Shown here one piece after another: positions 16,266 through 24,682 of a stretch of DNA of 64,000 nucleotides. The notes under the pieces are model-generated. The model was not told where the DNA came from. It made no database searches and saw only the letters and a program-made list of their open reading frames with translations. The position numbers and the translations under genes are program-made. Each line of letters opens with the position of its first letter. The stretch's first letter is position 1. This stretch comes from Parazoarcus communis SWub3 = DSM 12120 (GTDB lineage: Bacteria > Pseudomonadota > Gammaproteobacteria > Burkholderiales > Rhodocyclaceae), in the NCBI RefSeq assembly GCF_003226565.1, contig NZ_QKOE01000010.1, positions 1 to 64,000 of the forward strand, in the 5' to 3' direction.

Positions 16266-16518
16266 ACATGCCGGCCGTTGGTGCTTGCGCCTCCTCCCGA
16301 GGCGCAGTTAAACGGGAAGCATGCACTTCGACACAATCCTGCGCTGCAAGGTTTTGCCGGGTCGGTCGAAACAAGCTGCGCTGCCCCCGCAACGGTAAGC
16401 GGTTCGATCCGGTTTGTCAGCCCGGATCCTTCTTCATCCTCCAGCCACTGGGCCTGGCATCCTGCCGGCCTGGGAAGGCGATGAAGCATCACCGCCAGCC
16501 CGGATACCGGCCAACAAG
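16266..16518 (+). ncRNA. Cobalamin riboswitch (aptamer)
   Basis: Conserved blocks appear in the right order: GCCGGCCGTTGGTGC at the 5' side, TTAAACGGGAAGC, then GCTGCCCCCGCAACGGTAAGC (16378-16400) containing the invariant B12-box core, and finally AGCCCGGATACCGGCC (16497-16512), which pairs back to the start. The arm between the core and the 3' block is long (about 95 bases) and contains a CTTCATC/GATGAAG stem at 16432-16438 and 16480-16486. It should reduce expression of the downstream genes when adenosylcobalamin or a related corrinoid is abundant. The 5' boundary is approximate. Confidence 0.93.
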
Positions 16519-16521
16519 GTT

Positions 16522-16547
16522 GCTGCTTGTCGATGCCGACAGGCAGC
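16522..16547 (+). promoter_or_regulatory. Hairpin in the riboswitch expression platform
   Basis: GCTGCTTGTCG (16522-16532) pairs with CGACAGGCAGC (16537-16547), with one G-U pair and a four-base loop. It lies 4 bases after the aptamer and 57 bases before the first start codon. No U run follows, so control of translation or Rho access is more likely than intrinsic termination. Confidence 0.5.
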
Positions 16548-16604
16548 CTTGTCGCTCGATGACTGCCGGGGAAGGTGGTCTGAGCCCTATTGGATTGTCC
16601 AGTC

Positions 16605-17138
16605 ATGATCTCTCGCAACGTCTCGCCGCTGCAGGCGCTTTCCCTCCTGTGCGCCGGTGCAATCCTTGTCGGCGCGTCCTCAAGCACATGGGCACACGGA
16701 AGTCACACCCATGGTCAGGGCAAGGCCAAGCTCACGATCGAAGGCAACAGCCTGAAAGGTGAATTCGATTTTCCGCTCGAGAGTCTGCTCGGTTTCGACT
16801 ATCCACCCAGCAATCCGGCACAGCAAGCCGCGCTTGATGCACTCAAGTCACGTCTGCCGCAACCCCTGCTGTTTCTCGAGCCGCTGGCCGACGCCGGCTG
16901 CAAGGCGGTAGCACATCAGTCGACACCCGACCTCACCGCTGCTGACCCGAAGGCCGACATCCCCAACATCCAGTACTCGGTGACCTTCGACTGCGAACGC
17001 CCCGCCGCGCTGGAATCGATCACCTTTACAGCTTTCCATCATCACGCTGCACTCAAGCAGTTGCGTGTCGAACTGATCAGCGCCAAAGCGCGCAGGACGG
17101 TCACGGTCAGGCCCAAGTTTCCGGCCCTCACCTTTTAA
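16605..17138 (+). CDS. DUF2796 (ZrgA-like) periplasmic protein, first gene of B12-controlled operon
   Basis: 177 residues. A signal peptide ends about SSTWA before a His-rich mature start, HGSHTHGQGKAKLTIEG. The family pattern LKGEFDFPLESLLGFDYPP and the C-terminal FTAFHHHAALKQLRVEL are clear. DUF2796 proteins such as ZrgA are associated with metal (zinc) homeostasis in other bacteria. The N-terminal HxxHxHG and central HHH point to a metal-binding periplasmic protein, here placed under a cobalamin riboswitch, so cobalt or corrinoid handling is inferred. The ATG at 16605 follows a weak ribosome-binding site, fitting translational control. Confidence 0.85.
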   Translation: MISRNVSPLQALSLLCAGAILVGASSSTWAHGSHTHGQGKAKLTIEGNSLKGEFDFPLESLLGFDYPPSNPAQQAALDALKSRLPQPLLFLEPLADAGCKAVAHQSTPDLTAADPKADIPNIQYSVTFDCERPAALESITFTAFHHHAALKQLRVELISAKARRTVTVRPKFPALTF

Positions 17139-17161
17139 GTCACTTCAGGCGTGCCTTCTTG

Positions 17162-17626
17162 ATGATCGAATCTACCTTCCTGCAGCTTGCCCAAGCCCTG
17201 TTGTGGCCTGTACTCGCACTGGTTGCCATCGCATTCGGCTACGCCCTCTGGGTTGCCGGCGCCACGCTGATGGAGGCCTGGCAGCGCTGGCGCCAGCCCG
17301 GCTTCAGCTGCCTGCCCGGTTCCACGGACATCGACATGGACGAGCTCGAGATGTGCGCACTCCGCCAGATCGAGCCGCTGCGGCTATTGAGCCGGGTTAC
17401 GCCCATGCTCGGGCTGATCGCGACCATGATTCCACTTGGTCCGGCACTACAAAGCGTTGCCAACGGCCAGGGGCATGAGGCGCTTGCCGTTTTCAGCGGC
17501 GCTTTTGCCGGCGTGGTGCTGGCGCTGGCAGCGGCGTCGGTGGGCTTGGTGGTGTATTCGGTCCGCCGCCGCTGGCTGATTGCCGAGTTGATGCGCATCC
17601 GCAAGACGCGAGGCATGCAGGCATGA
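17162..17626 (+). CDS. MotA/TolQ/ExbB-family proton channel-like protein
   Basis: 154 residues with three hydrophobic segments: one near 10-35, and a pair near 80-100 and 110-135. The pattern RLLSRVTPMLGLIATMIPLG, AVFSGAFAGVVLALAAASVGLV, shown in parts, matches the TolQ/ExbB pore helices (the T-P-x-LGLIGT-like motif reads TPMLGLIAT). ExbB-type proteins form a five-fold motor core that uses the proton motive force to work on the cell envelope. It overlaps the DUF2149 gene by 4 bases. ATG 17162 is chosen over a TTG one codon earlier. Confidence 0.85.
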   Translation: MIESTFLQLAQALLWPVLALVAIAFGYALWVAGATLMEAWQRWRQPGFSCLPGSTDIDMDELEMCALRQIEPLRLLSRVTPMLGLIATMIPLGPALQSVANGQGHEALAVFSGAFAGVVLALAAASVGLVVYSVRRRWLIAELMRIRKTRGMQA

Positions 17627-17973
17627 GCTTCAAACACTTCAAGATCATCGACGAAGACGATGACGATCCGATGCTGTCCGCGGTCAATCTGGTCGACGTG
17701 TTCCTGGTGCTGGTCGTCGCCCTGCTCGCCGCGGTCGCCAGCAGCAGTCAATCTGCATCGCCAATCAACAACACCTTGTTCAAGGCAGGCGAGCCCGACA
17801 TGGAAATCGTCGCCACCGAGCAGGGGCGTGAAATTCGCTATCGAGGCACGGGTGGCGTCAGCGAAGGGGAAGGGGTGCGTGCCGGCGTAGCCTACCGACT
17901 GCGTGACGGCAGCATCATTTACGTTCCCGAGGGCGAGGCCGTACCGACCGACAGCGGGCAGGGCAAGCAGTGA
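17623..17973 (+). CDS. DUF2149 protein (ExbD-like single-span partner)
   Basis: 116 residues. A short acidic cytoplasmic N-terminus (IIDEDDDDPMLSAVNLVDVF) leads into one membrane helix at about 22-45, then a small periplasmic domain (GREIRYRGTGGVSEGEGVRAGVAYRL). This is the layout of ExbD/TolR, including an aspartate (NLVD) at the start of the helix where the proton-carrying Asp sits. It overlaps genes on both sides by 4 bases. In other genomes DUF2149 genes accompany CobN-like genes. Function is inferred. Confidence 0.85.
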   Translation: MSFKHFKIIDEDDDDPMLSAVNLVDVFLVLVVALLAAVASSSQSASPINNTLFKAGEPDMEIVATEQGREIRYRGTGGVSEGEGVRAGVAYRLRDGSIIYVPEGEAVPTDSGQGKQ

Positions 17974-20900
17974 AGCAACGCTGGCTCGTGCTGCTGGCCC
18001 TGCTCCTGGGTCTGGGCAGCAGCAGCGCCCTCGCTCGAACCTTGTTGTGGCTGACGGCGGACATCACGCCGCAGGCACGTAGCGCAATGATCGAACGAAT
18101 CGGTGTCGAGTCGGGCTGGAAGGTCCGCCACCTCGACCATCCACTGCGCATCGAACCTGCACACACCGAAACACATCGCGAGAAACTCATCCGCGCCTTG
18201 CAAGGCGTGGACATGGTATGGGTGGACGCACCCCACGCCAGCGTGTTCGCCACCTTGAACAAGCTGTTCGGCGACCTGCTGACGGCTCACGATCAAAGGC
18301 GGGCCGGGCGCGTCGTCTGGATCACCACAGAGCGTGCCGAACCCTCCAGCACGACCTCCGAACCCGCGCTCGAGCAATACTTGAGCGCAGGCGGCGAACG
18401 CAATGTGCGTCACGCGTTTTCCCTGGCGGAGGCGGTCATCGCCGGTCTGCCCCGCCCATCCCTGCCGCCTCCGCAGACTTGGCCCGCACGGGGGCTGTAT
18501 CACCCCGAAGCTGATCGCTTCTTTCCTGACGCGGACGCCCTGGCCGCATGGCAGGCCCGTCACCCCCACCTGGCCCAGCAACCCGCGGTAGCGATCCTGG
18601 TGCACCGCTACCATTTCATCAATGGCTCGACCGCCTGGCTGGACGAATGGTTGCGCCTTTTCCAGCAACAAGGGCTTTTTGCCTATGCGGCGTTCGGCCA
18701 GCAGGTCGATGCGACGGCGCTGTCCTCCCTGCTAGAAACCGGAGCGGAAGAGGCACGTCAGGCGCACCCGCGCGTGCTGGTACTGCATCAACTGACCCCG
18801 CAGGCGGCGGCACTGCAGCCGCTGTTCGAGCGTTGGCAGCGTCCTGTGCTGATCACCCAGCCTTACCGTCAGGGCGACCAGCAACAATGGGAGGCGGACG
18901 CCACCGGGCTGTCACTGGGCGACACCCCCTTCTATCTGGTGCAGCCGGAGGCAGCCGGTGCCATCGACCCCCTGATGGTCGTCGCGCATGCCGACGGCGG
19001 ACGTCGCACTGATCTGATCCTGCGCCAGGCCGAGGCGGTGGTAGCCAAGGCTCGACGCCTGATCACCTTGCAGACACGCCCCAAAGCCGACCAGCAACTG
19101 GTGACGATGGTCTACAACTACCCGCCGGGTGGCACCAACTTTGGCGCATCCTTCCTCAATGTGCCCCGCAGCCTGCAGCAGGTTTCCACTGCCCTTGCCG
19201 CGCACGGCTACGATACCGTACCGATACCCGAGCAGTACTGGATCGAGGCACTGCCGCCCCTGCTTCAGGCCTATTACCCCAAGGCCGATCTGCTCGCCTT
19301 GCTGAGGTCGAACCACGCAGCCGCCCTACCCTTGGCCGACTACCTTGCGTGGTGGCAGACCCTTCCCAGCGACGTGCGCGCCCGTATCGAACACCACTGG
19401 GGGGCCCCTCCAACCAGTCCCTATGTTGTCGACTGGAACGGGGAAGCCGTGTTCGTCATTCCACGCCTGCAAATCGGCAAGCTGGCCGTGCTCCCCCAGC
19501 CTCCGCGCGAAGAAACACTGCGGCGCGGGCAGGCCCCCTTCATGCATCGCAGCAAGAATCCACTCTCGCACCACTACCTTGCGGTCTATCTGTGGGCTCG
19601 GCAAGCCGATGCCCTGATGCACTTTGGCACCCACGGAACCCAGGAGTGGGCCTCCGGCAAGTCGCGTGGGCTGGACGTGCTGGACGACGCCCTGCTGCCA
19701 TTGGGCGACCTGCCCGTGATCTACCCCTACATCGTCGACAACCTGGGCGAAGCGCTGACCGCCAAGCGCCGGGGCCGTGCCACGCTGATCAGCCATCGGA
19801 CGCCTGTTTTCGCCACCGCCGGCTTTCCGGCCCGCATGGCTCACATGCATGAAGTCATGCATGAATGGGAAATCGCCGACACCGGCCCAACCCGCAAAGC
19901 CCTGGCACAACAACTTGTCGAGCTCATCGTCGAGCATCAGCTGCATCGCGACCTCGACTGGAGCCGTGCTCAGGTCGAGGCCGACCTCGATGGCTTCATG
20001 GAGGTCCTGCACCCTTGGCTGGATCAGCTTGCACAGAGTGCTCAACCACGTGGCCTGGCGGTTTTCGGAGTGGCACCGGATGCAGATATGCGGCGGCAGA
20101 TCATCCTGCAGGCGCTACGTCGTCCGCTGCTCGAGGCGCTGGGTGAGGACATCGACGAAACCTTTCTGATCGATTATCGCGATGTTGCAGGATCGCGACC
20201 CGCCCGCTGGCTGGAGCTTGCCTTGCGCGATCCGCAGGCCGCCAGTGTGCTGGACCTCCGCCCTCCAGCGCCCGACACGGCCGTCCCCAACCGGGCAGGT
20301 CGTCGCGAAATCGATCGCGAAGCTCTGCTGGAGCTGGCCGAACGCGCCCAAGACCTTGACCGACTGCTGGCGGTCGAAGGTGAAATCGATGGGCTGTTGG
20401 CCGCGCTTGGCGGGCGTTTCGTCCCGGCAGTCTATGGCGGCGACCCGATCCGTAACCCGGACAGCCTGCCCACCGGACGCAACCTGATCGGCCTGGACCC
20501 AAGCCGGCTACCCACCCGCCAGGCCTACAACGTCGCCCGACTGCTGTTCGCCAACTGGCTCCGGGATTATCAGGCCGCCAACAACGGCCGCTCACCGCAA
20601 CGCATGGTGTTATCGCTGTGGGCGGGTGAAACCCTGCGCCATCAGGGCATCATGGAAGCGCAGGCGATGGTGGCCCTTGGCGTGCGTCCGCAATGGGATG
20701 ACAGCGGTCGTCCGCGCGGTGTCGAGTTGCTGTCCGAAGCCGAACTTGGGCGGCCACGGGTTGATGTGCTGCTGAGCGTCACCGGATCCTACCGTGACCA
20801 GTTCCCCGCCCTCATGGCCTTGCTCGACAACGCCGTCAGCACCGTTTCCAGTGCAGAGCCGGATGGCGTCGTCGCCCGTCACAGCAAAGCGGTCGAAACA

Positions 20901-22028
20901 GAGTTGATACAGCATGGTGTTGCCGCAGCACAGGCCCGGCTGCTGGGTCAGGCAAGGGTATTCGGCAATCAGGTCGGCGACTACGGCACAGGTATCGCCG
21001 ATGCCGTTCAGGACGACGGCTTGCGCCGCAGCGATGCGCGCCTTGGCGCCCTCTTCCTGCAGCGCATGAGCCAGCCCTACCTCGGCGGTGCCGCACTGGA
21101 GGGCGTTTCCACAGGGGTAGCAGCGCGCGCGCTCGGTGCCCAACTCAAGCGAGCGGACGCTGCGATCCTATCACGCACTTCCAACCTCTACGGCATGGCA
21201 AGCTCTGACGATCCTTTCCAGTACCTGGGCGGACTTGCCGCTGCCGCGCGCACCGTCGGCAAGCAGGAAGCGCTGCAGCTTTATGTGAACCAGTTGCAGG
21301 ACGACTCCGAACCTTACGCCGAACGCGCGCAGCGCAGCATGGCGGCCGAACTGCAATCGCGCTACCTGCATCCGGGCTGGCTCGAGGCACAGAAAGCTGA
21401 AGGCTATGCCGGCACCCTTCAAGTGCTCAAGGCAGTACAGTTTGCATGGGGCTGGCAGACGGTGGTCGAAGACATGGTCAGACCTGACCACTGGCAGGCA
21501 TTTCACGACGTGCTGGTGCGAGACAAGCATCAGCTTGGCATTCCGGACTGGCTACGCAGTCATCCCCAAGCCTATGCGCAAGCGCTGGAGCGCCTTGTTC
21601 AGGCTCAACGCCATGGTCATTGGTCGCCTGACGACGAGACCCGACGAGAGCTTGCCCGGACCTATGCCGAACTGACAGCCAGGGCTCCACTCGCCCAGCC
21701 ATCCGCAGCTGTCGAGCGCTGGGTTGCCCACCAGCTTTCCTCATCCATTGCTGTCTCGACCACGGCCGGCGTGCGACGTCTGCTTGCCGACGAATCTCCC
21801 CGGACCGCAATCGACACCCCCTCCACCTCCAGCGTTGCAGAGCCTCCCATGCTGGCTGATGAGTCGGTGCTGCCACCGGCCCAGGCAAGGGTTCGCGGCC
21901 TGCATCTGCAGGCGGTGACTGAATACCAGGATCCGACCGCAATGCGATGGCTCGCCCTCGGCGTGATCCTGCTGCTGCTCACCGGCGGTGCTCTTTCCCA
22001 GTACCGCCGGGCTGGGCGCGCGTCATGA
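17970..22028 (+). CDS. CobN/magnesium-chelatase-H-like protein with signal peptide and C-terminal membrane anchor
   Basis: 1352 residues. Residues 1-22 form a signal peptide (WLVLLALLLGLGSSSALA) and residues about 1323-1345 one membrane helix followed by RRAGRAS. Between them lies the CobN/BchH chelatase fold, with the family landmarks MVYNYPPGGTNFGASFLNVP, FGTHGTQEWASGKSRGL, IYPYIVDNLGEALTAKRRG and LSVTGSYRDQFPALM. Cytoplasmic CobN inserts cobalt into hydrogenobyrinate diamide with CobS and CobT; neither is encoded here. Export, the anchor and the ExbB/ExbD-like neighbours point to an envelope protein acting on tetrapyrroles or corrinoids, resembling HmuS of Bacteroidetes haem-uptake loci. 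The reaction here is unknown. Annotating it as cobaltochelatase of B12 synthesis would be misleading. Confidence 0.88.
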   Translation: MKQRWLVLLALLLGLGSSSALARTLLWLTADITPQARSAMIERIGVESGWKVRHLDHPLRIEPAHTETHREKLIRALQGVDMVWVDAPHASVFATLNKLFGDLLTAHDQRRAGRVVWITTERAEPSSTTSEPALEQYLSAGGERNVRHAFSLAEAVIAGLPRPSLPPPQTWPARGLYHPEADRFFPDADALAAWQARHPHLAQQPAVAILVHRYHFINGSTAWLDEWLRLFQQQGLFAYAAFGQQVDATALSSLLETGAEEARQAHPRVLVLHQLTPQAAALQPLFERWQRPVLITQPYRQGDQQQWEADATGLSLGDTPFYLVQPEAAGAIDPLMVVAHADGGRRTDLILRQAEAVVAKARRLITLQTRPKADQQLVTMVYNYPPGGTNFGASFLNVPRSLQQVSTALAAHGYDTVPIPEQYWIEALPPLLQAYYPKADLLALLRSNHAAALPLADYLAWWQTLPSDVRARIEHHWGAPPTSPYVVDWNGEAVFVIPRLQIGKLAVLPQPPREETLRRGQAPFMHRSKNPLSHHYLAVYLWARQADALMHFGTHGTQEWASGKSRGLDVLDDALLPLGDLPVIYPYIVDNLGEALTAKRRGRATLISHRTPVFATAGFPARMAHMHEVMHEWEIADTGPTRKALAQQLVELIVEHQLHRDLDWSRAQVEADLDGFMEVLHPWLDQLAQSAQPRGLAVFGVAPDADMRRQIILQALRRPLLEALGEDIDETFLIDYRDVAGSRPARWLELALRDPQAASVLDLRPPAPDTAVPNRAGRREIDREALLELAERAQDLDRLLAVEGEIDGLLAALGGRFVPAVYGGDPIRNPDSLPTGRNLIGLDPSRLPTRQAYNVARLLFANWLRDYQAANNGRSPQRMVLSLWAGETLRHQGIMEAQAMVALGVRPQWDDSGRPRGVELLSEAELGRPRVDVLLSVTGSYRDQFPALMALLDNAVSTVSSAEPDGVVARHSKAVETELIQHGVAAAQARLLGQARVFGNQVGDYGTGIADAVQDDGLRRSDARLGALFLQRMSQPYLGGAALEGVSTGVAARALGAQLKRADAAILSRTSNLYGMASSDDPFQYLGGLAAAARTVGKQEALQLYVNQLQDDSEPYAERAQRSMAAELQSRYLHPGWLEAQKAEGYAGTLQVLKAVQFAWGWQTVVEDMVRPDHWQAFHDVLVRDKHQLGIPDWLRSHPQAYAQALERLVQAQRHGHWSPDDETRRELARTYAELTARAPLAQPSAAVERWVAHQLSSSIAVSTTAGVRRLLADESPRTAIDTPSTSSVAEPPMLADESVLPPAQARVRGLHLQAVTEYQDPTAMRWLALGVILLLLTGGALSQYRRAGRAS

Positions 22029-22129
22029 CCGCTTGAAGACCGACACCTGACTGAACATATTCCGTACGGGCCATTCCCCCGCAGTCCCTGATCGCTGATA
22101 ATCCATGGGAGGAGAACAGGACAACCGCC

Positions 22130-22981
22130 ATGCATTCAGCCCAGGAACTCGTCAGCCAGATCAAGGCCCTCGCCTCCCTGCCTACGGTTTACCACCGCAT
22201 CAGCGAGCAGCTTGACTCGCCCGACGGCTCCATTGTCGAAGTGGTCAAGCTGGTCGCCGCCGATCCGGCGCTGACCACAGGCGTGCTGCGCCTGGTCAAC
22301 AGCGCGTTCTACGGCTTCAGCGGCAAGATCGACACCCTGGAACGTGCCATTCCCATCCTGGGTCTGCAGCAGATTCATGACATGGTGCTGGCGATGTCGG
22401 TCAGCGCGGTGTTCGACGGCATCCGTCCCGACGACATGGATATGAAGCGCTTCTGGCACGGCAGCATGATGTGTGCGCTCGCCGCGCGCGGTCTGGCTCG
22501 CGCAGCAGGCCATGCTGCCGCAGAACGCATGTTCGTCATTGGCCTGCTGGCCGACCTGGGTCACCTGGTGATGTATCAACTGGTGCCCGAACTCGCCGAA
22601 CGCGCACAGCGCCGTTCGCAGTCGAAGGCAGAACCGCTGCACCTGGCCGAACGTGCAGAAGTCGGCTGTGACCATGCCGAGGTCGGCGCGGCACTGATGA
22701 ATGGCTGGGGCCTGCCGGACTGCTTTGCCGAGATCATCGGTGCGCAGATCACGCCGAGGCTTGCCGGCTCCCTGACGCTGGATGCAAGCCTGCTGCATAT
22801 TGCCTGCCAGGTTGCCCAGGCTGACCGCTTCGACGAAGCCAGCAGTGAGGTCGTCGCCCGCATCGAGCCCGCGCTGTGGCACAACATCGGCCTTGAGCCA
22901 ACGCGCTTCAGTGCCGTGCGAGAAGAAGCCGAACTTCAACTCGCCGCCTGCATCGCAGCATTCTTTCCGCGCCTGCGTTGA
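22130..22981 (+). CDS. HDOD-domain signalling protein
   Basis: 283 residues. The HDOD domain spans about 8-210: LASLPTVYHRISEQL, AADPALTTGVLRLVNSAFYG, and the region around VIGLLADLGHLVMYQL. HDOD is a catalytically degenerate relative of HD phosphohydrolases and usually mediates protein interactions in signalling or stress responses. The canonical HD pair is replaced (LADLGH), as expected. GGAGGAG lies upstream of the ATG. The stop overlaps the start of the BenE-like gene (TGATG), so the two are translationally coupled. Confidence 0.88.
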   Translation: MHSAQELVSQIKALASLPTVYHRISEQLDSPDGSIVEVVKLVAADPALTTGVLRLVNSAFYGFSGKIDTLERAIPILGLQQIHDMVLAMSVSAVFDGIRPDDMDMKRFWHGSMMCALAARGLARAAGHAAAERMFVIGLLADLGHLVMYQLVPELAERAQRRSQSKAEPLHLAERAEVGCDHAEVGAALMNGWGLPDCFAEIIGAQITPRLAGSLTLDASLLHIACQVAQADRFDEASSEVVARIEPALWHNIGLEPTRFSAVREEAELQLAACIAAFFPRLR

Positions 22982-24171
22982 TGCAACCCGGCGTAAGCCC
23001 ACCCACCCGCGGGGTGGCGAGGGATCTTTCACTGTCTGCGATCGTCGCGGGTTTCGTGGCGGTACTGGTCGGCTATACCAGTTCGGCTGCCATCGTCTTT
23101 CAGGCTGCAGCGGGATTCGGCGCCACGCCGGCCCAGATCGGCTCGTGGATGGGCGCGCTGGGTATCGGCATGGGTTTGAGCTCAATCGCGCTCTCACTGC
23201 GTTACCGGGCACCCGTGCTGACCGCCTGGTCCACGCCGGGCGCTGCGATGTTGATTGCCGCAGCCAATGGAACGTCAATGGGCGACGCAGTCGGCGCCTT
23301 CCTGATCTGCGCGCTATTGATCACCGCTGCGGGCTTCAGTGGCATTTTCGAGCGCTTGATGGGGCGCATCCCGATTTCGCTCGCTTCCGCAATGCTGGGC
23401 GGCGTACTGCTGCGCTTCGGGCTGGACCTGTTCACATCGATGCAGATCCGCCCGGGCCTCGTCCTGGCCATGCTGTGCGTGTATCTGCTGGGTCGTCGCC
23501 TGCTGCCGCGCTACGCCGTGCCGCTGGCCTTGCTCGCCGGCGTGGTCATTGCCGGAGCGCAGGGGTTGATCGACACGGGTGGGCTGCGCCTGGCGCTGGT
23601 GGAACCGGTATGGGTGACGCCAAGCTTCTCGGTCGGCGCGTTTGCCGGTATCGCGCTGCCCCTGTTCATCGTCACCATGGCGTCGCAGAACGTACCAGGC
23701 GTCACGGTCATTCGTGCTTCTGGCTTTGACCGGGTACCGATTTCACCGGTCGTGGGCTGGACCGGCATCACCACGCTGCTGCTCGCCCCTTTCGGTGCCT
23801 TCGCCCTGAATCTGGCGGCCATCACCGCAGCCATCTGCATGGGCCGGGAGGCGCATGCAGACCCGGACCGTCGCTATGTCGCCGCGGTTGCTGCAGGCGT
23901 GTTCTACCTTGTTCTCGGTGTGCTTGGCTCTACCGTCGGCGCGCTGTTCCTCGCGTTTCCCCGCGAACTGGTGCTGGGGATTGCCGGGCTGGCGCTGCTC
24001 GGCACCATTGCAGGCAGCCTGGCCAATGCCATGGCGCTGGAAGCCGAGCGCGAACCGGCGCTGATCACCTTTCTGGTGACCGCTTCGGGGCTGTCCCTGC
24101 TCGACATCGGATCGGCTTTCTGGGGCATTGTGGCCGGCAGTCTCGCCTTGCTTGTGCTTAGGAGGCGATGA
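22981..24171 (+). CDS. benE: BenE-type benzoate:proton symporter family protein
   Basis: 396 residues with about 11-12 membrane helices. BenE hallmarks include GYTSSAAIVFQAAAGFGATPAQI and PVLTAWSTPGAAMLIAA in the first third, PLFIVTMASQNVPGVTVIRASGF in the middle and LAAITAAICMGREAHADP after it, all quoted as landmarks. The family imports benzoate or similar aromatics with protons across the inner membrane. No benzoate-degradation genes are in this window, so the substrate is inferred from the family. Translation is coupled to the preceding HDOD gene through a TGATG overlap. Confidence 0.9.
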   Translation: MQPGVSPPTRGVARDLSLSAIVAGFVAVLVGYTSSAAIVFQAAAGFGATPAQIGSWMGALGIGMGLSSIALSLRYRAPVLTAWSTPGAAMLIAAANGTSMGDAVGAFLICALLITAAGFSGIFERLMGRIPISLASAMLGGVLLRFGLDLFTSMQIRPGLVLAMLCVYLLGRRLLPRYAVPLALLAGVVIAGAQGLIDTGGLRLALVEPVWVTPSFSVGAFAGIALPLFIVTMASQNVPGVTVIRASGFDRVPISPVVGWTGITTLLLAPFGAFALNLAAITAAICMGREAHADPDRRYVAAVAAGVFYLVLGVLGSTVGALFLAFPRELVLGIAGLALLGTIAGSLANAMALEAEREPALITFLVTASGLSLLDIGSAFWGIVAGSLALLVLRRR

Positions 24172-24202
24172 ACGCCACCTGCGTTTTCGCACATACCGGA
24201 TA

Positions 24203-24682
24203 TCAGCTGGCCGCCTCCCACCGGGTGAGCGGCAGACCCGCAAGCAGTTTTGGCTTCGTCCAGGCCCAGGCCTGATCGAGCGCGTGCTGCGCACCTGCGG
24301 ACAAGGGGGCATCGAGCTCGAAATTCAGCCCATCCAGCGCAAGGACATACGCGGGCGGCGGCGGGCACCGGTTGATGCGTTCGTATACCCCAAGCAGTGC
24401 TGACGGACTGAGGGCATGGCTCAGGACCGGCGTACCGCAATCCGGCACCACGGCTTCATACCGGAAAACCTGTCCAAGTGCCCGGGCCGCATCCACAAAC
24501 AGCACAGCCCCGGCCTCGACCATGTCCAGGACATGCTCGACCTGCAACTGATACTCGGGCAGCACGCGCACGCCTTCAAGCTGCAAGGCGGCAATACGCT
24601 CGCCCAACACGGGCCCCAGCGCATCGTCGCCGCGCAGGTCGTTACCAATGGCAAACACCAGCAAACGCGTCGATGTCGTCAA
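24203..24682 (-). CDS. hoxW: Hydrogenase maturation endopeptidase (HoxW type)
   Basis: 159 residues. The HycI/HyaD-family pattern is present: LVFAIGNDLRGDDALGP with the nickel-sensing acidic residues, a central VLFVDAARA, and SHALSPSALLGVYERI. The protease trims the C-terminus of the hydrogenase large subunit after nickel insertion. It overlaps hoxH by 4 bases and its substrate is evidently the HoxH C-terminus with the DPCLSCATH motif. It is the last gene of the hox operon; 31 bases separate it from the convergent benE. Confidence 0.9.
   Translation of the reverse strand: MTTSTRLLVFAIGNDLRGDDALGPVLGERIAALQLEGVRVLPEYQLQVEHVLDMVEAGAVLFVDAARALGQVFRYEAVVPDCGTPVLSHALSPSALLGVYERINRCPPPPAYVLALDGLNFELDAPLSAGAQHALDQAWAWTKPKLLAGLPLTRWEAAS

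Noticed and set aside
16596-17045. Zinc-uptake operon based on the ZrgA-like protein
   Set aside because: The upstream element is a cobalamin riboswitch, not a Zur site, and no zinc transporter genes are present.
17970-22028. Cobaltochelatase CobN of aerobic B12 synthesis
   Set aside because: The signal peptide, C-terminal anchor, and ExbB/DUF2149 neighbours with no cobS/cobT or other cob genes do not fit cytoplasmic biosynthesis.
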